Below, piece by piece: positions 33,316-42,606 of a stretch of 57,669 bases of DNA (positions within the stretch are counted from its first letter, which is position 1; each line of letters opens with the position of its first letter). The stretch lies in contig CANSQL010000009.1 in assembly GCA_947649125.1 (NCBI GenBank), forward strand, positions 1 through 57,669, in the 5' to 3' direction. The position numbers were made by a program, and so were the translations under genes. The notes below the pieces were generated by a model. It worked only from the letters and a program-made list of their open reading frames with translations, was not told the DNA's origin and searched no databases. This DNA is from an uncultured Erysipelotrichaceae bacterium. GTDB lineage: Bacteria; Bacillota_I; Bacilli_A; Erysipelotrichales; Erysipelotrichaceae.

Positions 33316-35278
33316 GCTTTATGTCCTCCTGTTCCTTTAAATATTGATTGATTACCGTATGGAGCTCTTGTTCCAGATCCTCAACACGAGCGTTGTCGCG
33401 CGATAACGCTGCTGCCGAGAAATGGCCGCCGCCCTGCATCTGTTCCATAAGTATCTGTACATTGACATTCCCCTTCGAGCGTGAGGAAATGCCGACGGTA
33501 TTTTCTGCCGTATAGGCAATGACAAAGCTTGCCTCAATCCCCTTAATATTCAATAACGCATCGGCTGCCTTTGACATCATTGTGCGATGGAATATTTTAT
33601 CTTCCTTTACCGCCGCAATCAACAGTTGATTTTGATACACATGCGTATATTTCATAATATTGGTCTGTTCCGCAAATTCATCAAAATCCTCTTTCAGCAT
33701 ATTTTCAGCCGCAGTCGTATTCACACCGAGCTTGCGTAAATAGGCGGCTGCTTCAAAGGTACGGCTTCCGGTACGCATTTTAAAGCGATTGGTATCCACA
33801 AGGATGCCGGTATACATCAAGGTCGCTTCTTCCTCGCTTAGATTAATACCGTTTGATTGATATGGGAAAAATTCCGTAATCAGTTCACATACCGAGGAAG
33901 CACTGCTTTCAATATAGACAAGCAGCGGATTATCGATAAAGTCCTCACCGCGGCGATGATGATCGATAATCATGATTTTTTCCGCCGCTTGTAAGGTTAG
34001 CGGGGCACCGCATTGGTTCGGCGCATTATGATCGACAACGATCACAAGATCGCGTTCATTTACCATTCTTGCGGCTTCTTCATCATCTAAAAAGGCATGG
34101 CGCTCCTCAAGCTTATCCTTACAGCCCTTGAGTGCTTCCTGAAGCTGCAGCTCAATACCGCCGCTTTTACATACGATATAGGAAGGAGCTTCATAAGTGC
34201 TGCACAAACGGCTTACACCGATTGCCGCACCCATACAGTCAAAATCCATCAGCTTATGACCGACGATAAATACGCGATCGGCCTCCATAATTGCTTCCTT
34301 GACGGCCTGTGCCATCACGCGTACACGAACCTTGCTGCGCTTTTCCTTGGCTTCGCTGTTGCCACCGTAATATTTTACGTTTTCACCGTATTTCTTGACC
34401 GCGACCTGATCTCCGCCGCGGCTTTGTGCCAATTCTAATAAATCATTCACCATTTGATCCAGTAAGCGATAATCTTTTGTACCGCGCGCATAGGACATCG
34501 ACAGTGTAATCGAAACATCAATTTCATCGGCCGCTGTACGAATATCATTTAAAATCGAGAAGCGATCTCTTACGATTTCCGTATAGATCCGCTCATCCAA
34601 TACGACCAAAAAGCGATCGGAACGCAGGCGTCTGACAAACATCCCGTATTTCTTGGCCCAGTTCAGCACCGGCTGACGCAAATTCGTATGAATCAGCGCC
34701 ATCTTTTCCTCGTCCTCATACTGCTGAATCTCCATATAATTATCAAGCTGTAAAAGACCGACAACGACTGCTTCCTGCAGATATTGTGTTTTCAGTTGAA
34801 TCAATTCGGAAACATCACGCACATACAGCACCTGTGCATTCTCCTTGCGGGTGATTTCATAAACATGACTTTCATCACTGCCGATCACGACATCGGCATC
34901 TCCCTGAAACAGCTCATTGACCTCGGGAATCCATGCGGACAGCTTTTTCCCCAACAGATTCAAACCGCGCTCATTGATTACATCATTGACCCATGTTGCA
35001 CAATAGTTTTCATTATAGGTTATGATACCGATCTGTCCGAAATCAAGCGCTTCCTTCGCATCATTGCCTAAAATTCGTGAAATATCGATATCACGTGATT
35101 CCTTTTCACCCTCAAAGCGGTAGATGATCCAGATGATCATTACGATATGAATTGCCGTCAACAGCCATACCAAATAATTATTTAATTCCATTCCCGATAA
35201 AAGAAACATCACAAGCGCAACGATTTCCGCAAGTATTAAAATACCGATCTGCGTCTTAAGATTTTCCAAGCGTTCCAT
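33293..35278 (-). CDS. gdpP: Cyclic-di-AMP phosphodiesterase GdpP
   Basis: 661 aa: two N-terminal membrane helices, a PAS-like part, a degenerate GGDEF domain (SRGGDQV in place of GGDEF) and a DHH/DHHA1 phosphodiesterase domain. The DHH part shows [10 protein letters not shown] and MIIDHHRRG, and a Gly-rich GGGHFSAAA. It hydrolyses c-di-AMP to pApA at the membrane, affecting osmolyte and wall control. The ATG at 35278 has GAGG 8 nt upstream; a GTG three codons earlier is too close to that site. Confidence 0.93.
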   Translation of the reverse strand: MERLENLKTQIGILILAEIVALVMFLLSGMELNNYLVWLLTAIHIVMIIWIIYRFEGEKESRDIDISRILGNDAKEALDFGQIGIITYNENYCATWVNDVINERGLNLLGKKLSAWIPEVNELFQGDADVVIGSDESHVYEITRKENAQVLYVRDVSELIQLKTQYLQEAVVVGLLQLDNYMEIQQYEDEEKMALIHTNLRQPVLNWAKKYGMFVRRLRSDRFLVVLDERIYTEIVRDRFSILNDIRTAADEIDVSITLSMSYARGTKDYRLLDQMVNDLLELAQSRGGDQVAVKKYGENVKYYGGNSEAKEKRSKVRVRVMAQAVKEAIMEADRVFIVGHKLMDFDCMGAAIGVSRLCSTYEAPSYIVCKSGGIELQLQEALKGCKDKLEERHAFLDDEEAARMVNERDLVIVVDHNAPNQCGAPLTLQAAEKIMIIDHHRRGEDFIDNPLLVYIESSASSVCELITEFFPYQSNGINLSEEEATLMYTGILVDTNRFKMRTGSRTFEAAAYLRKLGVNTTAAENMLKEDFDEFAEQTNIMKYTHVYQNQLLIAAVKEDKIFHRTMMSKAADALLNIKGIEASFVIAYTAENTVGISSRSKGNVNVQILMEQMQGGGHFSAAALSRDNARVEDLEQELHTVINQYLKEQEDIKHESDSVK

Positions 35279-36188
35279 GTATGACACCTCGTTTCCATTT
35301 TAGTCGTACAGCACTTAAAATACTGATTATGCCGCACCCTATGATCAAAAGCCTTGTCGGCATAAACAATAATCCTGCGATACAAAGCAGTGATAAAAGG
35401 ATACCTAACAGCTTTTTTTGATATATAACAGTAATGCCTAAAATATCAAGCACACATTCTGCGCACAGAACGATACATACTACAATATATGCGCTGATAA
35501 GGGCCACTGATAAGTTACCCTCTAATTTTAACATATTTTTAAATGAAAATAACAGCCAAATACAAATACTTATATAAGCAACCCATTTCGGCATCATACA
35601 ATCGAATATGGATTTTACCGGCATTTCATCATATTTGATGCGTCTTAATAATAAACAGGCGAATAAATGAATACAAATCGTCTGCAGAATCGCAGTAACA
35701 ATGCTTACGATAACCGACAGAACTACGGCAAGCTGCAGGATATCGATATTGCCGAAGGAAATATAACCGCTGAGCTGCTTAGCGACAAGAATGTCCTCCT
35801 GCAGGTCATAGCCAAAGGCCGAGGCGAACAGCACCATGGTGATAAAATAGGATATCAGTGTCAAAACAGCGGTAAACGTAAGCAGATACGAGCGCTTCCA
35901 ATGATGATAGACTCCGTATCCGTATCCTAAACCGCAAATGAGCGAGGATGCAAGATAAAAGCTTGTTGTCGGTGCGGATATCATCAGCGACATCAGCAGC
36001 ATGGAAACAGCGGGTACAAGCGCAGCCTTCCAGCCGTAACGAACGGTATAGATCAATATCGGAAAAGCCAAAATCCAATAAAGCGCATATTCCAATACAT
36101 TGCCGAACTGCCGATTAAAAAACAGCAGCAGACCGACCAATGCACACATCATAGCTCCTTCGGTGATTTTCTTGGTTGCGTTTGTCAT
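35256..36188 (-). CDS. DUF2232 (YybS-like) membrane protein
   Basis: 310 aa with about eight membrane helices; the N-terminal part (ITEGAMMCALVGLLLFF) resembles the ECF S-component-like YybS/DUF2232 family. It sits between rpsR and gdpP as in B. subtilis. The 3' end overlaps the gdpP start by 23 nt. The ATG at 36188 follows GGAAGGAAGG. Role unknown. Confidence 0.8.
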   Translation of the reverse strand: MTNATKKITEGAMMCALVGLLLFFNRQFGNVLEYALYWILAFPILIYTVRYGWKAALVPAVSMLLMSLMISAPTTSFYLASSLICGLGYGYGVYHHWKRSYLLTFTAVLTLISYFITMVLFASAFGYDLQEDILVAKQLSGYISFGNIDILQLAVVLSVIVSIVTAILQTICIHLFACLLLRRIKYDEMPVKSIFDCMMPKWVAYISICIWLLFSFKNMLKLEGNLSVALISAYIVVCIVLCAECVLDILGITVIYQKKLLGILLSLLCIAGLLFMPTRLLIIGCGIISILSAVRLKWKRGVIHGTLGKS

Positions 36189-36355
36189 CTTATCCTTCCT
36201 TCCGTAAGAGTGCATGTATCAAACGATTCTTCAGCTGTTACATGACATTGGATTTTATATCAAATCTCATCTGACAGCTCATAAATATTCATTTTTACAA
36301 AAGGCAGAAGCAAAAAGAACAAAAACCTCCGCCGTTTTTGGAGGAGGTTTCATAT

Positions 36356-36586
36356 TTATTCGCTTACGTAAGGCAATAATGCCATCTGACGAGCACGCTT
36401 AATAGCGGTTGCCAGCATACGCTGATATTTTGCACGTGTTCCTGTTACACGACGAGGAACGATTTTTCCGTTTGCGGAAATATAGCGTTTCAATAATTCA
36501 ACGTCCTTGTAATCAATTGATTCAATTTTATTTTTCGTAAAGTAGCAAACCTTTTTGCGCCCCATACGCTGTTTTCTAAATGCCAT
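36356..36586 (-). CDS. rpsR: 30S ribosomal protein S18
   Basis: 76 aa. [26 protein letters not shown] and [11 protein letters not shown] match S18, which pairs with S6 in the small-subunit platform. A gap of about 170 bp to the DUF2232 gene contains a hairpin AAACCTCC-TCC-like GGAGGAGGTTT region that may attenuate the downstream genes. Confidence 0.96.
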   Translation of the reverse strand: MAFRKQRMGRKKVCYFTKNKIESIDYKDVELLKRYISANGKIVPRRVTGTRAKYQRMLATAIKRARQMALLPYVSE

Positions 36587-36606
36587 CGGGGATTCTCCTT
36601 TCTGAT

Positions 36607-37071
36607 TTAAAACGGCAGATCGTCACTTGCGATATCTAATGTATCGGCACTTGAGAAATCTGCGTCAAAGCTGTTTGCGGCCGGTTGATCGGGTGTATAG
36701 CCCATATCCGGCTGCATCGGCTCCTGCACTGCGTAGCCGCTGTGCTCCGCCGCCGCTTTTTTGCTTTCCAAGAACTGAACGCTTTCCGCAACGACCTCGG
36801 TAACGTAAACACGTTTACCGTCCTTGTCGTCATAGCTGCGGGTTTGAATTCTGCCTTCCAGTCCCAGTAAAGCACCTTTTTTTACATACTGTGCCATAAA
36901 GTCTGCGGTCTTGTTCCAGGCAACACAGTTAATAAAATCTGCGTCCTGACCTTGACTCGGCACACGTCGGTTACATGCAATCGTAAACGAAACCACGGAA
37001 GTACCGCTCTGTGTTTTTCTCAACATCGGGTCCTTTGTGATTCTGCCTACTAAAACAACTCGATTAATCAT
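36607..37071 (-). CDS. ssb: Single-stranded DNA-binding protein
   Basis: 154 aa. OB fold begins [18 protein letters not shown]; residues 105-148 are the flexible linker, and the end DIASDDLPF is the acidic tip that recruits replication and repair proteins. Located between rpsF and rpsR as usual. Confidence 0.97.
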   Translation of the reverse strand: MINRVVLVGRITKDPMLRKTQSGTSVVSFTIACNRRVPSQGQDADFINCVAWNKTADFMAQYVKKGALLGLEGRIQTRSYDDKDGKRVYVTEVVAESVQFLESKKAAAEHSGYAVQEPMQPDMGYTPDQPAANSFDADFSSADTLDIASDDLPF

Positions 37072-37083
37072 AGTCTGTTCCTC

Positions 37084-37377
37084 TTATTCTTCACCTTGTG
37101 TTTTAACGATCAAGAAACGAACAATATTCGGATTGATACGAGTTAAACGATCAAATTCCTGAATTCCTTCATTGTTTGCCGTAACATTGATAACTACATA
37201 GTAGCCTTTGTTCATGTGATTGATTTCATACGCGAACTCTTTTACGCCCCATTCGTCCACCTTATCGATGGAACCCTCGCGGTCGGTGATGATTTTGTGC
37301 ATATCATCCATTACCTGCTGGCGCGCTGCATCCTCTAAAGATGCGTTCACGATGTACATGATTTCGTATTTCTTCAT
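37084..37377 (-). CDS. rpsF: 30S ribosomal protein S6
   Basis: 97 aa, MKKYEIMYIVNASLEDAAR onward. The ATG at 37377 has AAGGAGG 8 nt upstream, so an in-frame GTG three codons earlier overlapping the site is not used. First gene of the operon. Confidence 0.96.
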   Translation of the reverse strand: MKKYEIMYIVNASLEDAARQQVMDDMHKIITDREGSIDKVDEWGVKEFAYEINHMNKGYYVVINVTANNEGIQEFDRLTRINPNIVRFLIVKTQGEE

Positions 37378-37449
37378 TACGTACACCTCCTTATGGTCTA
37401 TTGGCCCTGATTACAGAGCAAGGAGTAGAGATTATCTACCCGTTTAATG

Positions 37450-37478
37450 ATTATAACAGTTTTCAGCAGTGAAGTAAA
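37450..37478 (-). promoter_or_regulatory. Promoter of the rpsF operon
   Basis: On the minus strand TTTACT, 17-bp spacer, TATAAT, followed by a leader of about 65 nt with a GTAGA-TAATC-TCTAC hairpin. I could not confirm an S6:S18 autoregulatory motif in it. Confidence 0.65.
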
Positions 37479-37611
37479 CAGTTTTTTTTGTGTTTCAGCG
37501 AAGTTCCGTACGCGTTACCAAGCACACTCAACAACACCCGCTTTGTACTTACGTAAATAAAAAATTCAACAAAGGAGTGCATTGCGTTTTTTAAAGAATC
37601 ATAAATCAAAT

Positions 37612-37655
37612 ATAAAGAAAAAGACCGAAGTCATTCACTATGAATTTCCTTCGGC
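37612..37655 (-). terminator. Terminator of the DUF2752-TM2 unit
   Basis: On the minus strand GCCGAAG pairs with CTTCGGT (one G-U), with an inner ATTC/GAAT pair, then CTTTTTCTTT. Confidence 0.65.
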
Positions 37656-37748
37656 TTTTATCTGACACTTTCCCATGCATATCATTTTCCGCAATACTCG
37701 ATGTATAAATGTTCTCCTATACAAATACAAAATCCGATGTACAGAAGC

Positions 37749-38084
37749 CTATAAAATCATCATAAGGTTTTGGAAGTTTACATCCTTTGCCTTTTTCTGT
37801 ACGGTAAACCAATCTACGATTGTTAAAACACCGCATAAGCCCATAGTAAGCAGCTTTAATATCCCCATACCGGTATCTCCCAGCATAAAGCGATCTATGC
37901 CCAGACTGCCCACGAAAATGGATACCAATAAAATAGTCATAGGGTCCTTGTATTCCAATGCAGAAATCAGTGAAAATTTTTCATCGTCAACTTCCTGCAT
38001 CTTTTGCTTGATAAAGACAATCTTATCAGCCGGCAAATATTTTTGGTTTGTCATGATATACATATCAATTTGATCTTGTTTCAT
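37749..38084 (-). CDS. TM2-domain membrane protein
   Basis: 111 aa. A cytosolic N-terminal part (1-48) is followed by the TM2 domain: two helices with the conserved GIDRFMLGDTGMGILKLLTMG turn and a final IVDWFTV. Function unknown. It lies 24 bp after the DUF2752 gene on the same strand, and such pairs are common. Confidence 0.85.
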   Translation of the reverse strand: MKQDQIDMYIMTNQKYLPADKIVFIKQKMQEVDDEKFSLISALEYKDPMTILLVSIFVGSLGIDRFMLGDTGMGILKLLTMGLCGVLTIVDWFTVQKKAKDVNFQNLMMIL

Positions 38085-38108
38085 TATTCTGTCTCTCCTC
38101 TTTATTTA

Positions 38109-38447
38109 TCATGTACTTAATAAAAGAAACAAATAACAGCAGGCGTTTAAAACAGCGAAGCCGATCATAAATTGTTTTGCTCGATCACGCACTCTTTGCG
38201 GAATATAATCCATCCATATAAACAAGAGAATGCAGACCGGTGCAAACAAAAATAAGGGATGATAGCTGAATGCACGTCGCAGATTGCCCGATAAAAAGCT
38301 GAGCCATGCATGGGTAAGTCCGCACCCCGGACAGCGTATATGAAACAGTTGCCGCAGCGGGCATCCCGTAACACACAGTAATCCTATGACTGCAAAACAC
38401 AACAACGTATACAGCAGTTTTTGATAACCTTCTTGTTTTTGAATCAT
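38109..38447 (-). CDS. DUF2752 membrane protein
   Basis: 112 aa with three membrane helices and the family motif CPGCGLTHAWLSFLSGNLRRAFSYHPL. Function unknown. It is expressed from the region shared with the divergent XRE gene. Confidence 0.85.
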   Translation of the reverse strand: MIQKQEGYQKLLYTLLCFAVIGLLCVTGCPLRQLFHIRCPGCGLTHAWLSFLSGNLRRAFSYHPLFLFAPVCILLFIWMDYIPQRVRDRAKQFMIGFAVLNACCYLFLLLST

Positions 38448-38488
38448 ATTTATGAGTTTCGCCGCCTCTGCTTTGTATTAAAGTACAA

Positions 38489-38514
38489 TATAAAAATACC
38501 ATAGTATTTTTATA
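38489..38514. promoter_or_regulatory. 11-bp inverted repeat between divergent DUF2752 and XRE genes
   Basis: TATAAAAATAC-CATA-GTATTTTTATA is a perfect dyad 58 bp ahead of the XRE start. A second, smaller dyad, ATACA-TATAAT-TGTAT, lies nearer the XRE gene. A likely operator for the XRE protein. Confidence 0.55.
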
Positions 38515-38571
38515 AAGTCAATAAATATACATATAATTGTATTGTAATATTTGACTTGGAGGTTGAACACA

Positions 38572-38859
38572 ATGCTAAATCAACAAATTCGTTTATTACG
38601 CCAAGCACGCAAAATGAGTCAGGTAGAATTGGCTAAAGAATTGAATGTAACCAAACAAAGTGTTTCTAATTGGGAAAATGATAATATCCAGCCTTCTGTT
38701 GAAATGCTGGAAAAAATCGCAAATGTGTTTTCCGTATCAATGGATTATTTATTAGGCAATAATCCGCGGGAATGTATTGATGTAAGTGATCTGCCGGCAG
38801 AGGTCATTGCCCACATACGATTATTAATAGAGGATCTGCGTAAAACAAAAAAAGACTGA
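38572..38859 (+). CDS. XRE-family transcriptional regulator
   Basis: 95 aa. The HTH occupies residues 3-60 (IRLLRQARKMSQVELAKELNVTKQSVSNWENDNIQPSVEMLEKIANVFSVSMDYLLG), with a short C-terminal helix. The ATG at 38572 follows TTGGAGG. It is divergent from the DUF2752-TM2 pair with the dyad between them, and is the probable local regulator. Confidence 0.88.
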   Translation: MLNQQIRLLRQARKMSQVELAKELNVTKQSVSNWENDNIQPSVEMLEKIANVFSVSMDYLLGNNPRECIDVSDLPAEVIAHIRLLIEDLRKTKKD

Positions 38860-38983
38860 GCGGCTTTGATCGCTTTCGCTCAGCACAATAGGAATTGTTT
38901 GCTTAACGCATTTGGCCTTTTGAAGGCTTTACTTAAAATGTTTTATATCATCAGATATAAGACCATTAATTATACATATCTGT

Positions 38984-39006
38984 CCGGCATAAACGCCGGC
39001 TTTTAT
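38984..39006 (+). terminator. Hairpin with T tract between two XRE genes
   Basis: CCGGC-ATAAAC-GCCGG followed by CTTTTATT. It may end transcripts of the XRE gene. No gene is seen in 38860-39094. Confidence 0.5.
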
Positions 39007-39094
39007 TATGCATTTATCAATTCTTATACCCGATTCTTATACCGATGATACCCTCGCTATTTAATCAAGCAACCGCCTGCCTGCAGCACTTCCG

Positions 39095-39427
39095 CTATCC
39101 GGCTGCCTTTTCCTCCAACAGCTCCATCATTTGATTCAGCATATGATAAAAAGCTTCCTTTTGATTCTCATTCAAATGAATCAACAGACGAGTCAACTGT
39201 GATTCTAAGGGATCATCACTTTCAAACAGATAATTATCCATTCTTATGTTTAATATACGGCATACTTTTAAAAAAGTATCTGCTTCGGGAATTGCCTTGC
39301 CGACACACCAGCGATTTACCGTCGCTCTTTCAATATCCAAAACCGACGCAAGCTGTGCCTGTGTCATATGATTTTTTCTTAATCCGTCTTTTATAATCGT
39401 TTTAATTTCCAGCTTATCCATGTCCAT
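39095..39427 (-). CDS. XRE-family regulator
   Basis: 110 aa. HTH at residues 8-65 (MTQAQLASVLDIERATVNRWCVGKAIPEADTFLKVCRILNI). The C-terminal helical part (LTRLLIHLNENQKEAFYHMLNQMMELLEE) probably mediates dimerisation. Regulated genes unknown. Confidence 0.85.
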   Translation of the reverse strand: MDMDKLEIKTIIKDGLRKNHMTQAQLASVLDIERATVNRWCVGKAIPEADTFLKVCRILNIRMDNYLFESDDPLESQLTRLLIHLNENQKEAFYHMLNQMMELLEEKAAG

Positions 39428-39630
39428 ACCTCTTATCTACCATATTTTACAATGTGCCCTCTATAAATAATTAGTCTATTAATATAATCATGTTGATGAA
39501 TTATGCTCATAAAGGACAGAAAACAGAGGATATAAACTTTTATAAAGTGCTTCGTAGTATGAAAAACCGCTGTAAATTCAACAGAAAACATGATAAGATG
39601 TAGGAACGAAACAAGAAACGGAGGCATTTT

Positions 39631-39765
39631 ATGGAACAGATCATCGAGGAATTAGCCGCATATTATGCAGCCTTAGGATATCCGATGTATGATATTGACG
39701 AGCTGAAACAGATGAGTGAGGACGAGCTGAACGATTTATATGAGATCACCTTTCCCAATCGTTAA
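39631..39765 (+). CDS. 44-aa acidic protein, BH0509-like
   Basis: MEQIIEELAAYYAALGYP...LNDLYEITFPNR: short, acidic and helical, with the MSEDELNDLYE-type end seen in small BH0509-like proteins. AACGGAGG precedes the ATG by about 7 nt. The next gene starts about 95 bp downstream. Confidence 0.6.
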   Translation: MEQIIEELAAYYAALGYPMYDIDELKQMSEDELNDLYEITFPNR

Positions 39766-39859
39766 GGGTAAGCGAGCGAAAATATAAAACAAATTAATCA
39801 CGACTCTGTATTTATCTTGATATTCATGATAAAATGATGCAGAAAAAGAGAGGCTTATC

Positions 39860-40468
39860 ATGAAAACAATACGCTTTGAAAAAAGAGAAATCGATAAAGT
39901 GCTTGAAGCATTAAAGAGCGGCAAAGTAGTTGCGTTTCCGACGGATACGGTCTACGGCTTAGGTGTGATTTATGATCAAGAGGCGTTAAAACGACTGAAG
40001 GATGCGAAGGGACGCTCAGAAACAAAGCCGATTCCGACAATGGTTTCCTCATATGCGCAGCTGATGCAGATTGCGGAAATCAGTAAACAAGCAAAGCGGC
40101 TGATAAAAGCGTTTATGCCGGGAGCTTTGACGTTAGTGATGAAAAAAAAGGTTCGTGTGCCAGATTTTGTCACCAACGAAAAAGCGACGATCGCCGTTCG
40201 AATGCCCGACGATCCCTTTGTACTGTCATTGATTGAAGGATGCGGCGGACCGCTGCTTGTCAGCAGTGCCAATCGCTCAGAGATGCCGAGTGCCCTTAAC
40301 GATCAAGAGGTATTCAGCCAGCTTGACGGCAGAATCGATGCAGTCGTTATCGGAACAGCAGGCGGTGAAAAAGCAAGCACAATTATTGATGTCAGTGAAG
40401 CAGAGATAAAAATACTGCGTATCGGTGATATTTCTGAAGCACAGATACGCAAAGCATTAGAAAATTAA
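39860..40468 (+). CDS. tsaC: Threonylcarbamoyl-AMP synthase (Sua5/YwlC/TsaC)
   Basis: 202 aa YrdC-fold enzyme making threonylcarbamoyl-AMP for the t6A37 tRNA modification. FPTDTVYGLG, KGRSETKP, PGALTLV and LLVSSANRS are the conserved segments. The extra Sua5 C-terminal domain is absent, so it is the short TsaC form. rpiB follows after 12 bp, so the two are likely co-transcribed. Confidence 0.92.
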   Translation: MKTIRFEKREIDKVLEALKSGKVVAFPTDTVYGLGVIYDQEALKRLKDAKGRSETKPIPTMVSSYAQLMQIAEISKQAKRLIKAFMPGALTLVMKKKVRVPDFVTNEKATIAVRMPDDPFVLSLIEGCGGPLLVSSANRSEMPSALNDQEVFSQLDGRIDAVVIGTAGGEKASTIIDVSEAEIKILRIGDISEAQIRKALEN

Positions 40469-40480
40469 GGAGGAAACTAT

Positions 40481-40924
40481 ATGAAAATCGGAATTGCCTG
40501 TGATCATGGCGCATACGAAGCAAAGGAAGCAATCAAGGAGCTGTTGAGTCAACAAGGACATGAGGTAACAGACTACGGTACACATTCCACCGCCTCATGT
40601 GATTACCCTGATTTTGCGTATGCGTGTGCAAAGTCAGTCAGTGAGGGTGAAAATGAGCGCGGTATCGTAATATGCGGAACCGGAATCGGTGTCAGCATTA
40701 CCGCCAATAAGGTAAAAGGAATTCGCTGTGCCCTATGCAGCGAGCCGACAAGCGCCCGTCTTACAAGAGAGCACAATGACTCTAATGTATTGGCAATGGG
40801 CCAGCGTACATGCGGAATCGAAGTCATGAAGGATATTGTAAATACGTGGATCAATACCGAATATTCTCATGATGAACGTCATCAGCGCCGCATTGATAAA
40901 ATCACAAAGATCGAACAAGCGTAA
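40481..40924 (+). CDS. rpiB: Ribose-5-phosphate isomerase B
   Basis: 147 aa. IACDHGAYEAKEAIKELL and GIVICGTGIGVSITANKVKGIRCALC (catalytic Cys in CGTGIG) identify the RpiB/LacAB family. It interconverts ribose-5-P and ribulose-5-P. AAGGAGG precedes the ATG. Confidence 0.93.
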   Translation: MKIGIACDHGAYEAKEAIKELLSQQGHEVTDYGTHSTASCDYPDFAYACAKSVSEGENERGIVICGTGIGVSITANKVKGIRCALCSEPTSARLTREHNDSNVLAMGQRTCGIEVMKDIVNTWINTEYSHDERHQRRIDKITKIEQA

Positions 40925-40946
40925 TGATACAACATACGCTCAACCG

Positions 40947-40972
40947 ACAAGCATGAAAGTGCTTGTTTTTTT
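40947..40972 (+). terminator. tsaC-rpiB terminator
   Basis: ACAAGCA-TGAAAG-TGCTTGT followed by a T7 tract. Confidence 0.85.
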
Positions 40973-41161
40973 ATATGAAAACGGTGTCCTCATTCTCTTA
41001 TCCTTTCCATCAGAATGCCATCAATATATTGACTCTGTGTTACACTCGATGCTTTTTTATTTTCCTAAGCTCATCATAAGCTTTTCACATAATATTCAGA
41101 AGACAAACAACGTACCTACAAACTTATTCGCTATAATAGCCGCAGGAATGAGGTGAAGCCT

Positions 41162-41950
41162 ATGGCTCAAACAAAAATGGTCTTTCAAAGACTGGAAAAA
41201 AAATATATTATTACACAAGCACAAAAAAAGCTGTTTCTGGAAAAAGCAGGAACTCACTTGAAAAATGATTTATTTGATGCATCAACGATTTGTAATATCT
41301 ATTTCGATACAGATCAATATGCGTTAATCAACAGATCGATTCAAAAGCCGCCGTATAAGGAAAAGCTGCGGCTGAGAAGTTATGGGAACCCAAACAGCGA
41401 TGATACTGTGTATTTAGAAATCAAAAAGAAATATAAGGGCACAGTGAATAAACGCCGTATTGCTTTAACGATCACACAGGCACAAGAGCTTTTACAGCAC
41501 CGTACACTGCCGAAGGAAAATACCCAGATTCTCCGTGAGCTGGCTTATTTCATGAAATTTTATCAGCCGACACCTAAAATATTCATCGCTTATGAGCGTA
41601 ACGCATGGATCGGAAGTGAAGACAAAGAGCTGCGAATTACCTTTGATACACAATTACGACGCAGATATGACAGACTTTCCTTTACGGACGGTGATGACGG
41701 CAAACCGTTGTTGAATCATAATCAAGCGTTAATGGAAATCAAGGTCGCAAATGCGTATCCGCTGTGGCTGACGCATATTTTATCAGAGCTGAAACTATAT
41801 CCTGCATCATTTTCTAAATACGGCACAGCGTATATGCGCGATATCGTAACAGCGAAACAGCTGACGCTATCAAATGAATTCACCTGCAGGGAAGCATCAG
41901 CTTTCGGTTATCAACAAAAGGAGGCATATTCATGTTTACAAGCATATTAA
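41162..41950 (+). CDS. VTC-domain (polyphosphate polymerase-like) protein
   Basis: 262 aa. RLEKKYIITQAQ at the start, YFDT, the basic KEKLRLRSYG and EIKKKYKG strands, and a final MEIKVANAYPLWLT and KYGTAYM match VTC/CYTH-type tunnel folds, whose Glu, Lys and Arg residues bind triphosphate. Yeast VTC4 makes polyphosphate; bacterial members of this kind are usually cytosolic and paired with DUF4956. GAGGTGAAG precedes the ATG at 41162. Overlaps the DUF4956 gene by 19 nt. Confidence 0.85.
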   Translation: MAQTKMVFQRLEKKYIITQAQKKLFLEKAGTHLKNDLFDASTICNIYFDTDQYALINRSIQKPPYKEKLRLRSYGNPNSDDTVYLEIKKKYKGTVNKRRIALTITQAQELLQHRTLPKENTQILRELAYFMKFYQPTPKIFIAYERNAWIGSEDKELRITFDTQLRRRYDRLSFTDGDDGKPLLNHNQALMEIKVANAYPLWLTHILSELKLYPASFSKYGTAYMRDIVTAKQLTLSNEFTCREASAFGYQQKEAYSCLQAY

Positions 41951-42606
41951 ATGAAGGCACAGAAGGCCTAACCCTTTTACATGGAGTTTTATGTACCGGC
42001 TGTTCCCTGTTTTTGGGATTATGGATTGCGCTTATTTACGCAAAACAAGGAAGCGGCAGTAAAAGCTTTCGCATTTCGATTGCGATTTTACCGGCAATCG
42101 TTCAGTTAGTGATAATGATGGTAAGCGGCAATCTCGGTACGGGAGTGGCAGTGCTCGGCACTTTTTCACTTGTGCGCTTTCGTTCCGTACCCGGCAGTTC
42201 AAAGGAAATCCTATTCATCTTTTTTGCGATGGCAATCGGTTTAGCGACCGGTATGGGAAACTTAAGCTTTGCCGTATTTACCGCATTCGTGATCAGCTCT
42301 GCATTCTTCTTATACTCTCATATCAGCTTATTTCAAGGTCAGATGAAAGACAAGGAGCTTCGTATTGTCATTCCGGAGGATTTGGATTATACAGAAATGT
42401 TTGATGATATATTTGCGCGTTATGTATCGCATGTTGAAATCATCAGAGTAAAGACGATCAATTTAGGCTCGATGTTTGAAATCTTATATCATATTACGTT
42501 GAAGGACACGCATCAGGAAAAAGCGATGATTGATGAAATTCGCTGTCGCAACGGAAATCTTGCGGTAATATCAGCGAAAAGGCAGGCGAACAGTGATGAA
42601 TTATAA
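41932..42606 (+). CDS. DUF4956 membrane protein
   Basis: 224 aa. Three or four membrane helices (residues about 15-125) include GTGVAVLGTFSLVRFRSVPGSSKEILFIFFAMAIGLATGMG, the DUF4956 signature, followed by a cytosolic alpha/beta domain. AAAGGAGG lies within the end of the VTC gene. The next gene starts inside its last codons. DUF4956 is the standard partner of VTC-domain proteins in bacteria; the activity of the pair is not known. Confidence 0.85.
   Translation: MFTSILNEGTEGLTLLHGVLCTGCSLFLGLWIALIYAKQGSGSKSFRISIAILPAIVQLVIMMVSGNLGTGVAVLGTFSLVRFRSVPGSSKEILFIFFAMAIGLATGMGNLSFAVFTAFVISSAFFLYSHISLFQGQMKDKELRIVIPEDLDYTEMFDDIFARYVSHVEIIRVKTINLGSMFEILYHITLKDTHQEKAMIDEIRCRNGNLAVISAKRQANSDEL

Noticed and set aside
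37380-37450. S6:S18-binding autoregulatory leader of rpsF
   Set aside because: A hairpin exists but I could not see the conserved CCG-bulge motif with confidence.
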